Assembly: GCA_009733775.1 (NCBI GenBank)
Contig: WOGZ01000323.1
Location: 1-37,308, forward strand
Direction of reading: 5' to 3'
Source of the DNA: Alectoria sarmentosa
Lineage: Eukaryota; Ascomycota; Lecanoromycetes; Lecanorales; Parmeliaceae
DNA: 37,308 bases
Below are positions 1-10,053 of this stretch, one piece after another (positions within the stretch are counted from its first letter, which is position 1; each line of letters begins with the position of its first letter). A program made the translations under genes and the position numbers. The notes under the pieces were generated by a model. It did not search any database. It was not told where the DNA came from and worked only from the letters and a program-made list of their open reading frames with translations.

Positions 1-73
1 ATCATCAAACATTCTTTGCTATGCCAATTCGATTCGGTCGGGGAACGCCGCCCCCGCAACTAAACCACCAACA

Positions 74-1525
74 TCACCTCAACCTCGCCTCAACAACACA
101 CTCCCCATCCACCACCACCGCCGCCCTCCGCCAAACGCGCACGACCTCCAACCCGGCCTGGCCCAACAAGCCCCGCCACTGGCTCTCGGACCGCTCCATG
201 CCGGCGTGCAGCCCCATCATCTGCAGGTCCAGCGAAGCCGGGAACAGTTGCGGCGTCGTCTCGTCCGCGTCCGCGTCCGCGAGGACGAATTCGCTGATGA
301 GCAGTTTCGAGAAGCCGGGCTGCATGGCGCGGGCGGTGCGCGTGAGGATGCGGACGCAGTCGGCGTCGGCCCAGTCGTGGAAGATGGCGCGGAAGTGGTA
401 GGCGTGCGCGTCTGGACGTTTTTGTTGTACGTTAGCTGCTTCGTTTTTTTTTTTTTTTTTTTTTGTTCGAAAAAAGGAAAAAAAAGGGGGGGGGGGGGAC
501 GGTTGGGAGAGTTAGAAGCGAGAGGACGTACGCTTGATGGGTTGGGGGTCGAAGAAATTGTGGCCCATGGCTGCGATGTTGGTGTCGTTGAACTTCACTT
601 TTGCGACCACGTCTGGTAGATCTTGGAGGACCATTCGGCCCTGCAGGTTTGGATGCTTGGCTTTCAAGTTGACGAGGTCGTGGCCTTGGTTCCCTCCGAT
701 CTCGACGAGCGTCACTGTGGTTTCCTTTTCGGGCCCCGAAAGCTCTTGCTCGACTGGGTAAATATCAAACCAGCTCGGCCTTCCTTCGCGCCTCGAGGCC
801 ATGAATCCGTTGAATGTGGTGGAGTATCTGGGATTCTGCTTCAGCCAGGTCCAGAATTCGGAACCAAATGCGCGGGCGAAGGCTGTGGTTTTGTTGTCGT
901 GAGGGTTTCGGTAACTGTTGGCGCGGAGGTAGTCTGGTAGTTGGGCGGCTGCGGGCATGGCCATGTCGACCCAGAATTGGAAGCTCGTGATGCCTTGGGG
1001 TACGGTCATGATCGTGGTCTTGCTATTCGCCACGTACATCCCTACGCCAACTTCGGCGCAGAGACCGAGCGCTGTTATGACCCTCATTATACGAGCTACC
1101 AGCGTAGAGATTCAAACTCAGTCCCCTATCAAAGCCACGAGAGAGCAATCACAACTCAACATACCTACCAAAACGACATGCGCGTTATGTTTCGAAGCCA
1201 GCTCATCTGCGCCTACTGGTTTTGTTTCTCTCGCTACAAGGACATCGAAAATGCCAAGGTCCAGAGCAACTTTGATGGCAGCATTTTGCCAGGACTGGTG
1301 GCCGATTCTATATATTGTCTCAAGTGGTGTTTCGGAAGCCAATTGCAGAGCGTGAATCTTGGAAAGCAACTTCGCGTGGAGAACAGGGTCTTCATTAGAG
1401 TCGCCGGCAGCAAGGTCTCGGATTTCATCAACAATAGGTATAAGAGAGTTGTTGGGCTTTGCGGTCACTGTTGAAGTTGACACACTGGCCGTTGCCGCAG
1501 AAATTTTGGCAATAGAGGCACCCAT
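74..1525 (-). CDS. Fungal O-methyltransferase (family 2, sterigmatocystin 8-O-methyltransferase-like), 420 aa
   Basis: This is a SAM-dependent O-methyltransferase of the type that methylates hydroxyls of polyketides and other aromatic metabolites. Three exons on the minus strand, 1525-1165, 1095-532 and 411-74, join in frame to 420 residues plus stop, a normal length for the family. The introns are 1096-1164 (GTATGT..TAG) and 412-531 (GTACGT..CAG). A helical dimerisation-type N-terminal part is followed by the SAM-binding motif VEIGGNQGHDL near residue 250, slightly divergent from the usual VDVGGGxG. The catalytic HDW is near residues 320-322, followed by LLISEFVLAD and LDLQMMGLHAGMERSESQW, all typical. 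The start gives MGASIAKIS and is the first ATG in frame. It is divergent from the flavin monooxygenase at 3117. A role in a biosynthetic cluster is inferred from family and neighbour only; the substrate cannot be told. Confidence 0.88.
412..531 (-). other. Intron 2 of the O-methyltransferase, with long homopolymer tracts
   Basis: The 120-bp intron is longer than the other introns here (44-69 bp in most genes). On the plus strand it holds a T run of about 20 near 444-464, then an A-rich stretch and a G run of about 13 near 486-498. Such runs are prone to length variation and sequencing error. The splice sites are canonical and the phase closes across the intron. Confidence 0.75.
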
Positions 1526-3116
1526 GATGAAGAAACAGGAGTAGTACTAGTCCTATCAAAGCAGGCTTGTGGGGACGAGAAGCTGGAGCAGACAGAAAGG
1601 TAAAGGGCAAGCCGTTCAGCGCTCTGAAAGACTGTACCCAAACTTGCGGTGAAGCAATCATGATCGACAAGAAGTGGGGATTCGTGGCTCTGATTGTTCA
1701 AAGATGAAGGGGCACGCATTTTGATAGATGTCGGCCTCATTGGGCCTGAGCGCACAACCAAGTTAGTTCTGGTAGCACCGAGACGACGTTGTCAGTGGAT
1801 AGTTTTTGAGTATGAGTAGCGGGTGGTAGACGTTTGTTTAGCTAGTGTGGTAAAATACTGTAAATTAAATTTGAGGATGACTCGAGGATAAATACAACGT
1901 AGCCGCATTCTTAGCGCCTTACTTACGACCAAGACCAGGAAGGTTGGCGCCCATCATGTTTAGCTTTTAAGCTTACCTAAGTACTCGTGCATTCGAGAAG
2001 TGAGTTACTTGATAGAGCGAGGACATCAATATTTCCTCCACTTAGCCGAATGTCGCTTAATTTATTGGTGTCCTCGCTCTATCAAATAACTCACTTCTCG
2101 AATGCACGAGTATGGCAATGCGGGGCATCGAATATTAAGTTTCCCAGGGCTCACTGCAATAGCGATGCTAGACTAGACACTTGCTAAAAGCCATAGTCCG
2201 AATCAGCATACTCCCTAGTCAAGGACAGGAGGCTCGAGCGGCTGACGATCAAGCTAAGGTAGCGCGCGAGATCGAATTCTCCGACATGCAAAAGTATCGA
2301 TCGGGGCGATTTTTCCCGAACGCCACCGTACTCAAATCCATGGCTCCTGCCGCGATCAGACCGTTGAATGGGGCTCATGAGTTCCCCCGCAGGAGATTGG
2401 CGCACAATGCGGACTGTGTAAGTAGGTGTAGACGCGTCACGCACGGGCACGGTCGAGGAGTGGGATACGAAATGAGGGGAAGCTCTTTCGACCGGAAGAT
2501 GTCGTGTCGCCTTATCTAGAGGACTCCTACATAGCTAAAGCATCTCAAGGGTCTCCGGGACGAGCATGGCGGTCAAGAACGACGTGTTAGAATCTGTCGG
2601 TGGTCTGGAATTATGAACCTGGAACGGAAGGACCCATAGTCTTTACGGGCCATGTATCTGTAGCAATTGGGATTTTCAAGAGTCAAAGCGCAGCATGTCT
2701 TCTTCGCTACATTATCAACTTACCGTTGTGAGTTTTAGTGGTCGAAGCAAAGATTGCAGCCGAGATTCTCCAACTACGGTGCGCGATGATTTTATATACG
2801 CTAAATGTGGTTTGGTCCATGTCGCACATCATGCCAACCCCTCATACGGATGCGTCCGTTTCGTAGCTACCATCATTGCATCAGTCTCACTCAATCGTAC
2901 CCCCATCGTTGAGATTTTGGGAGGTTGATCCAGCGCCGCAAAAGTACGCGCTCTAACGACATAGTTGTTGACCCTCCAACTGTACCTCGTGCCAACGTAT
3001 GTAGGCGTAGCCCATCGTCCTTTGGGAATTAAATAAAGAACCTTGGTATCGATCGCAACACCTGTTTATCTTGTCCCTTCCTTAACACAAGCCGAATACA
3101 CGGTACGATCGTAGAG
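1526..3116. promoter_or_regulatory. Divergent intergenic region between O-methyltransferase and FAD monooxygenase
   Basis: About 1.6 kb separates the two divergent start codons and must hold both promoters. No convincing gene is present: the short open frames here lack recognisable domains and splice partners. The only clear structure is the inverted-repeat element at 1984-2110. I could not identify a transcription-factor palindrome with confidence. Confidence 0.5.
1984..2110. mobile_element. MITE-like element: 47-bp terminal inverted repeats flanked by TA
   Basis: The arms at about 1984-2030 and 2064-2110 are reverse complements with only two mismatches, both C/T differences, around a 33-bp centre. 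The ends read CTCGTGCATTCGAG..CTCGAATGCACGAG and each is flanked by TA, as expected for a Tc1/mariner-type target duplication. There is no coding capacity. If transcribed it would fold into a nearly perfect hairpin, so a small-RNA precursor is the alternative reading. No second copy was noticed in the window, so mobility is inferred from structure only. Confidence 0.7.
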
Positions 3117-5549
3117 ATGTCGCAGCCAAACGTGAGTGAAGTCGATGTGTAGGTACTCATTCACGCTCGACACGAAAAAAGGGCTGACTTGCCTGTAGGC
3201 TGATCATTGGCGCTGGCCCCGCAGGGTAGGTAGCAATTGACCGGAAACCCACCTAAAAAGTCTGCTGACAAGGACTGCCAGGCTCATGGCAGCGTTGTGG
3301 ATGTCTCGCTGTGGTATCAAGACCCGCGTCATCGATAGACGCGAAGAACATGTTCGTGTTGGCCAAGCGGACGGAATACAGTCTCGGAGTCTGGAGTTAT
3401 TCGATAGCTTCGATATTGTGGATAAGATCTGGAAAGAATCGTGTCATATGGTGGAGGTCAGTTGCTTTCCTTGATGGCTCTTTGGTTGCATCCAAGAATT
3501 GACGCAGAGATCACGCCAGATGTCGATGTGGGTAAGCGACCTTAAATCCACTTGTCAGATGCTATACGAGCGTTGATACTTTTGTCCAGAACCCAGGAGA
3601 TGATGGAGTTCTTCGACGGGCTTCAAGGATGTCGAACACCATCCCCGGAATCTCTCGTTTCTCACAAGGGGTGTTGCTAGCCCAGCACCGCATCGAAGGG
3701 GTCTTCTTGGAGTCACTTGCCAAATACAGTAATGTTGAAGTCCAACGCAGTATAGAACCAACAAGTATTACGTATGATCTTAGCGGAGCCGAGAATCAGA
3801 GCGCATACCCGGTCACAATTAGAATTGCGCAGATAGGACCAGAGAGGTCCCCGTATCCTATCGAAAAGCCTACCAGCAACGGGGCGGCGGAGATCGATGG
3901 CGAGAGAAAACGGAGGAGGCTCAACAGTATTGATGAGGAGCCAGCGGCAGAGGAGGTCATAGCGGCCAAATTCGTGATAAGCTGCGATGGTGCACATAGC
4001 TGGACAAGATCGCATTTGGGTTTCCAGATGGAAGGCGAGCAGTCCGAGTATATATGGGGAGTTTTAGGTACGTTCTCTCGCTATGTCGATGCACTAGAAA
4101 GGCCGAAGACGAATGCTGACCATTGGCGATCTTAGATGTCATTCCCATAACAAATTTTCGTAAGCTTGTTTTTTTTGTCGCTGAGCTGAACTACTCAGTC
4201 GCTAACATGATCAGCCGATATTCGGACACGATGTGCCATACACACCGCCAGCGCCGGTTCTATCATGCTCATTCCACGCGAAGATCGCCTTGTCAGAATA
4301 TACTGTCAACTTAGTGAAGTCAAGCCTGGAAGTGATGGGCGATTCGATCGGTCAAGCATAAAGCCAGACATGATCCTCAAAGCGGTTCAAAAGATCATGA
4401 GTCCTTATGAATTGGAATACAAACACTGCGATTGGTGGACTACCTACCAGGTAAGTCTTGACTCGGACCATGTAGTCAAGACCATCGTAGATGACATGTG
4501 TGCTGGACTAGATTGGCCAAAGAGTAGGCACCCGTTTTAGCGCCCACAACCGTATCTTTCTGGCTGGAGATGCCATCCATACCCACTCGCCGAAAGCTGG
4601 ACAAGGGATGAACGTGAGCATGCAAGACTCTTACAATCTGGGATGGAAACTCGCTCTCGTGATCAAAAGTATCGCTAAACCGTCCATCTTAGAGACCTAC
4701 GAGTCAGAGCGAAGAACGGTCGCCAAAGAGCTCATCGAGTTCGATCAGAGGTTTTCCAGGCTTTGGTCGAAGCCGCCAGCAAAAGACTCTGCAGATGAGG
4801 GCGGTGTCTTGATGAAAGACTTCCAGCACGCGTTTCAGAAACAGCGACTGTTCTCCTCCGGCTTTGCTGTTGACTATGGTCCAAGCATTCTAACTGCAAA
4901 AGATGGCATCGTTCATCGAAGAGAAAAGACCAATGGTGCAGGATGTGGACCGAAAACTCAAGATTGTGAATCCCTTATAAAGAGTCAGCAACATCTCGCC
5001 ACTAACATACCGCTCGGCCAGCGCTTCCCAAGTTTCAGAGTCATCAACCACTGCGATGCCCGATCTTGGCATTTTGGTAAATTACTCAAAGCTGACGGCC
5101 TCTTCCATATCGTGCTGTTCGCGGGCGATGTCTCTAAGACCGAACAAATGCAACGGATATATGGCTTTACGGATGCGCTGACAAATATGGCGACTCCATT
5201 GGTGCAACATCGCATCCACAGCGGCAGCGAGAAGGCTAGATGCCACGTCGCCGACGTCCTGACGATTCATTCAGCGCCGAGGCAGCAGGTCGAATACCTC
5301 GACTTCCCGGAATTGTTGCGTCCCTTCGATGAGGAGCTTGGTTGGGACTATGATCGGATCTTCGTCGATGAGGAGTCATATTATGAGGGCCACGGTAAAG
5401 CATATGAGGGTTATGGTATTGACAAGGTACGAGGCTGTGTAGTGATTGTCAGACCGGATCAACATGTTGCTTGGATCGGTGGCTTGGAAGATGTCGACTC
5501 GTTGGAGACGTATTTTGCAAACTTCTTGGTGGCCTCGTCAAAGAGATAG
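3117..5549 (+). CDS. FAD-dependent aromatic monooxygenase (phenol 2-monooxygenase-like), 673 aa
   Basis: This is a flavoprotein hydroxylase of the phenol hydroxylase/TfdB type, which uses NADPH and O2 to hydroxylate aromatic rings. Eight exons close in phase: 3117-3148, 3199-3225, 3282-3456, 3520-3531, 3590-4067, 4136-4159, 4215-4450 and 4512-5549. The dinucleotide fold LIIGAGPAGLMAALW lies at about residues 12-26. SRFSQGVLLAQHRIE follows near 104-118, then the DG motif FVISCDGAHS at about 210-219 and the second FAD motif FLAGDAIHTHSPKAGQGMN at about 344-362. The last 200 residues fit the thioredoxin-like C-terminal domain of phenol hydroxylases. Length matches the family (about 660). A hydrophilic insert rich in K/R/E sits near residues 165-205. 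Exons 4 (12 nt, MSMW) and 6 (24 nt) are unusually small. The neighbouring O-methyltransferase suggests tailoring of an aromatic metabolite, or aromatic catabolism. Confidence 0.87.
3520..3531 (+). other. 12-nt microexon of the FAD monooxygenase
   Basis: The preceding exon ends in the codons for HMVE at 3456 and the next begins with NPGDDG at 3590. Family members carry a short aromatic W-N-P segment at this place. Only ATGTCGATGTGG, between a CAG acceptor and a GTAAGC donor, supplies four residues (MSMW) in phase and gives W-N-P. The alternative upstream acceptors at 3505-3510 would either insert extra residues or shift the frame. Confidence 0.65.
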
Positions 5550-6768
5550 AGGCATTTGCGTTATCTTTCTCCAGTAAGTAATTTGAGTAGGAGCTCGTTT
5601 CACGATCGAGTGGCCGAGTACTCGCGGCGCTTGTACGAGTTTTCATCTCTTCTTGCTTGGACGTAACGCCTACCCACCAATTTCCTATTTTTAGAGTTCA
5701 CACTTCCGCAACATGACCGTCCTAGATCTTTTCTTTGGATTCTAGCACTAGCCGACTCTGACGAAGATGGAGTCCTCCTCCGACGATTTGAATCATTCAG
5801 TCTTGAGCGAATCAGTGAGACGACTGCGTGTCTTTCTGGAGAGATCAAGCAATGAGAAAGTAGTTTCCCGTGCTGTTGTTGGCATGCGCGTTGTTCAACA
5901 GAGCAAGTGAAGCCGCTCTTTCCCCTGGTTGATTGGTGGCCTCCGCTACGACAGCTAATCTAGATTAAGCCTAGTTTAGATAGAAATTCTAGCGCATATG
6001 CTAGATACGGAAACTGACTAGCTCAACCCCTCTATCTTCAGGACAACTCGGGGGATGCAAAATAAACTGCACTGAGGGCCCCCGAAAATCGCAGACTGTA
6101 TTTTCTACCAACTTTCATAACTCAACAACAGAAGCCTCAACCCGGAAAGTCTCAATTTATGAGTTGTTTAAATCAACTAGTCGCAGAGCTATCTAACCAA
6201 AAGGATTGGCGTACGTTGGACCGTTGGAAAAGTACTCGACTTCAAGATTCCGCTACTGTGCAACTTATTTTGCAAACCCAAAGGACAACTTTTCGAAGTC
6301 TTTTATTCTGGCTCCAGGATTACTTCACTCCATCTATACACGTCTAAGATCCACGCAGTCCACAGCTTCAGACTTTAGCTATGGACATGCAGGTGTTGCT
6401 AAATATGGACTTTGCCTTTGAAACGCGTCGCCAGCTCGCTCCCTCTGGGTTGGTAGGGACGTGATTGATACGGTGAAGCTGCGCAACAACTCGATCTCTT
6501 CGCAGAATCAGTGCTCGGTCAGTTTCAACCAAGCTATGCTCAAATCATGCGTACTCCTGAAAATAGCCAGCATCTCGAGGTACTCCTAGCGTGAACCACT
6601 TTTATCGATACCAGCTTCTTCGCCTGTCTCGGTGGTTAAGAATTGGTTTGTGTAGGTCGTAATCTTGTATTCCTCTGGATATAAAAGCAGTGGTGAATTG
6701 TGTCACATGGCCATCTGCCATCCTCATCTAGTTCTGCGGCCTTCAGCCTTCGTTTATGCGGGTGCCCG
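5550..6768. other. Intergenic, convergent 3' ends; no gene seen
   Basis: This 1.2-kb stretch lies between the stop codons of the FAD monooxygenase (+) and the STAND-like gene (-). It holds only short unremarkable open frames and no repeat or RNA that I could recognise. Both 3' UTRs and polyadenylation sites must lie here. Confidence 0.5.
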
Positions 6769-8943
6769 TCACTCGCTCTCTTCTGACTCTTCAAGATCAT
6801 CTTCACTGTCAGAAGACCAAGTCGCCTCTGGGTTGACTTTGGTCTCTACATCCCTGATTTGTTTCTTGGCTTTCTTCCCAAAGGCCTGAGAGTTGAACCC
6901 TTGGTTTGTGTGCTCGATTGTTTCTGGCAGCGTATAAACATCATCCAGATCGACAATATCCGAATGGTATCTGCTCGTCGTGGGGTTCGAGATCATGAGC
7001 TTGAAAACAGCTTTTAGATTTTCATCCGCTGTCAGTGCGGCTAGCATAGCGAGCACTTTGCATGTATCATCCCTTCGATCGCGGTATTCGTAATATGATA
7101 CCCCGTCGACCATGCAGAAAGCGAGTTGCCCTTCCGGGAGCTGTTGGAGAAGGCTTTTGAAAAGGCTGCACAGCGTGTCGACCTCGTGGTCTTGCAGGTC
7201 ATATTTCTGGTCCGCCCCCAAGAATGAAAGGTCGAAGTCCTGGTACTTTTCGAGCAGTTGGCACACAAGACTCGCTAGCATCATCCGGGATCCAGTCTCC
7301 GGATCACTGCTGTCCGTGTGAAGGGCGCAGAAAAAACTAAGAGTGATTGTTGATGGAAAAGATTCCAGTGAGCTGACGAGTAATCCACAGGCAAAAGAAA
7401 TAGGCGAGCACCTGTTCGATGTGTCTGCGTTACCGTTGACAAATAAGACCTCTGAATGTCGCGATGTGAGCCACTGCTTGAATCTTGAGCTGGTCATTAG
7501 ATACTCAGTGCGTTCCTGCTCATGCAAGTTAAACACTCGTCCTGCGCTGAGCGTCCTGTTGATATCGAGTTGCGCAGCTTCGGGATCATGCCGTAAGATT
7601 CGCCGAAGTTTGCTCGATTTGAGTACTGGAAGCTCTGGCCATATGTCAACAACGTCGACGCAGCTCCGCGGGTACCGAGTGAGAGTCATACGTTTTGCAG
7701 GATTCTTGGCAACCGGACTTACGTCACTCGTAGTCTTCCCAAGAGAATCGCGATAAACTAGGTGCTATTAGACAGAACTTCAAGCCGTTGGTAGAAGAGA
7801 ACGACTCTTTACCACCGCATAACATGATGTACATGGCATTCAGTCGATCTTGCACTTCGGCTTGGCCAATCTTGAGATCATGCACGGAGGATCCCACGTC
7901 ATGCACGTTATCATACACCTTCTCGACTGTGACTTTCATGCCGTCGAGGTATCGAATCTCTATGCCTGTTAGTGCAAGGCTTTGCCTGACAACTAATCCC
8001 GCCACTCACGTTTGTCCATCTTTTGATTGACACTTCCGATAACCCATTGTGAACAAATGCTGGCTTGTTCGCGTACCGATGTTGCGCAATCCTCAACGGT
8101 TCGTATCATTCTTTTGAGTTTATCCTCATAATTGTCCTGCTGACCGAACACCTTTAGGACTTTGATATGATGTTTTTCTAAGAGCCAAGACAGCATGTGC
8201 TCAAAAACTTCGAGAATGGCTGTATACAATTTGGAGAACTCTCGGTGCAGTTCCACGGATTTCCACATCTCCGTGTACAGCTTAGCATTGGCTAGAGTCG
8301 TGGGTATACTACCCAGTGCATCGAATATGGACTCGCGCACCTCTTTCACTTTGATTGCAGCCTGATTGGATAGATCGATTAGTTTCGAAAGGCGCATGTT
8401 ATCACACATTCGCGCGTGTACTGACCTTAATGATTAATTTAAAGGCTCCGCACACCACTGATGAATACTCTCCGTCTGGCAAAAGACCAAGCCATGCGGT
8501 GAAGGTTCCACCATTCTTTCCGATCCGATCAAAGAATCTGCGAGTGGCTGCCATGGCTCCCGACTTTCCCTCGTACTGTCTTCTTACTTCCCCAATTACA
8601 TTTTCAACCTCCTCCCAGGTTTGGAACTGGTTAACATCAACATTAATTTTTAATTTTGCTCCGACAGTGTTTTGAAAACTCGTCAGTGCGGTCTTCAACT
8701 TGGCTTTTTCAGCTTCAGCTTGAACATATAGGTTAACTCTACAAGGAGCCTTTTCAGTCTTGGTGTCTAGGGCTTTCTCAACCTTTGCACTCACTGCTTC
8801 TTCTCATCCTTCTTCACGTATCGATCCCTTGTGGGATCAAACTCGACCTCTTTTCCAATAGTTGGAGGGAGAATTGATCCATCGATTCGATTGTCAGTGA
8901 ACGACCTCGGTAAATTGTTGTATTTCTGAAGAGGCTCTGCCAT
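6769..8943 (-). CDS. Fungal STAND/NLR-like protein with N-terminal helical domain and degenerate P-loop region, 651 aa
   Basis: Five exons on the minus strand close in phase: 8943-8795, 8738-8426, 8361-8010, 7965-7813 and 7757-6769. Residues about 60-290 are helical with the signature LLPDGEYSSVVCGAFKLI (135-152), SIFDALGSIPTTLANA and a Trp-rich LSWLLEK segment. This resembles the N-terminal domain (Pfam DUF7708, name from memory) of fungal STAND proteins. A variable heptad-like segment follows (about 285-320). Residues 427-540 look like a nucleotide-binding domain: LFVNGNADTSNRCSPISF where a P-loop would be, SFFCALHTD, and FCMVDGVSYYE at a Walker-B position. The P-loop lacks the G-K-[ST] consensus, so ATP/GTP binding is doubtful. 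There is no ankyrin, TPR or WD repeat tail; the protein ends in an acidic Ser/Glu/Asp tail. Family members are linked to self/non-self recognition or are uncharacterised; function here is inferred. It is divergent from the AAA ATPase. Confidence 0.78.
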
Positions 8944-10053
8944 GATCTCTAGCGCGGCTATACTAGGAACTTGAATCGCAACTTAGGATAAATGAGATAT
9001 TGAAGGACTAAGTAGAAAGATGAATCTCTCGTACAATGGTATAGATATAGTTTATATGATTTGATGGCGTCGCAGATTTCGAGGGAATCATACACAGGCT
9101 TGTTTTTTTAGAGCTGATCGCATGCACGAAGTGCGACACAACTCAGGGTATCACAAATGAGGGTAGGAATGGTAAAGAGCCGCGATTCGGAGGGTATTTG
9201 GACAGTCAGCGCTGGAGGGAAGAAGGTGGTCGAGATGATCATCTCGCATTATTCAGGTGGCCGCAAGAGATGATTGTGCTACACATTTAGCTCCGGGATT
9301 GCCGGATTACCGAAATACAATGATAGAACGTGGCTAGGGAGAGTGCTTGATGTGGTTGTGTTCGTTTGCAGGCTAGAGTAGGTTTATGGCGAAGGAGCGC
9401 CTTCCCTGCAGGAGCTGAAAAACTAGTCGATCGAGGCTTTGCTGACTAAGCAGATTCAGTGCCGCAATCCAATTGAAACCCTCATTGCAACGACGAAGGA
9501 AGGCTAGGTACGCCTACGGTATCATCTAATGGCTCCTGTTGGAAAGAATCCCTCTTTTTTATTGGCCAGGACGAGATCAGCCCGCTCCCTGTCCGCTCCT
9601 CGAACTGTCCAGACTGCCCCTCAATCCTTCTACACCGCACAAGGGTCCCCCGCCCCACTTTTCTGCGGATCCGAGGAACAATGCAAGGACGCAGTTAATA
9701 CAACAATCAAGACGGGCCATTTATCATCAGAGTAGAATGACATGGTCAAAATCCCGCTCTCGGCATCGAGGCGGTGTTAACTGTCAAATATATGGATCGA
9801 CTTGTTCTCTTCCCTCGTATTCCATGGGAGCACATTACGGCTGTGCATACCTCTAAACATACTACATCAAACAGGGTTAGATCCTAAGGGAAGAAGATTC
9901 TTGTCTTTGGATGAGGCTGAAAAGTGCGCAGGTACCATTCCAAAGGATTCTTTCTTTTTCTTTTCCATCGCGCCACCCCAAAGACCTTGTACAATGAACC
10001 TCCCTTTCTGAGTGGACTGTTATATTAATTCTTCCGCCACATATTTTGGTAGC
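8944..10053. promoter_or_regulatory. Divergent promoter region of the STAND-like gene and the AAA ATPase
   Basis: 1.1 kb lies between two divergent start codons. It has short open frames without recognisable content. A pyrimidine-rich tract at about 9949-9966 lies roughly 90 bp upstream of the ATPase start, a common feature of fungal promoters and 5' leaders. No palindromic binding site could be assigned. Confidence 0.45.

Noticed and set aside
206..940. Plus-strand open frames across the O-methyltransferase
   Set aside because: They are antisense shadows of a gene with clear family motifs and closing introns on the minus strand.
2181..2928. Open frames of 77-112 codons between the first two genes
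   Set aside because: No recognisable motif, no splice partner and no family-like composition; the region is a divergent promoter.
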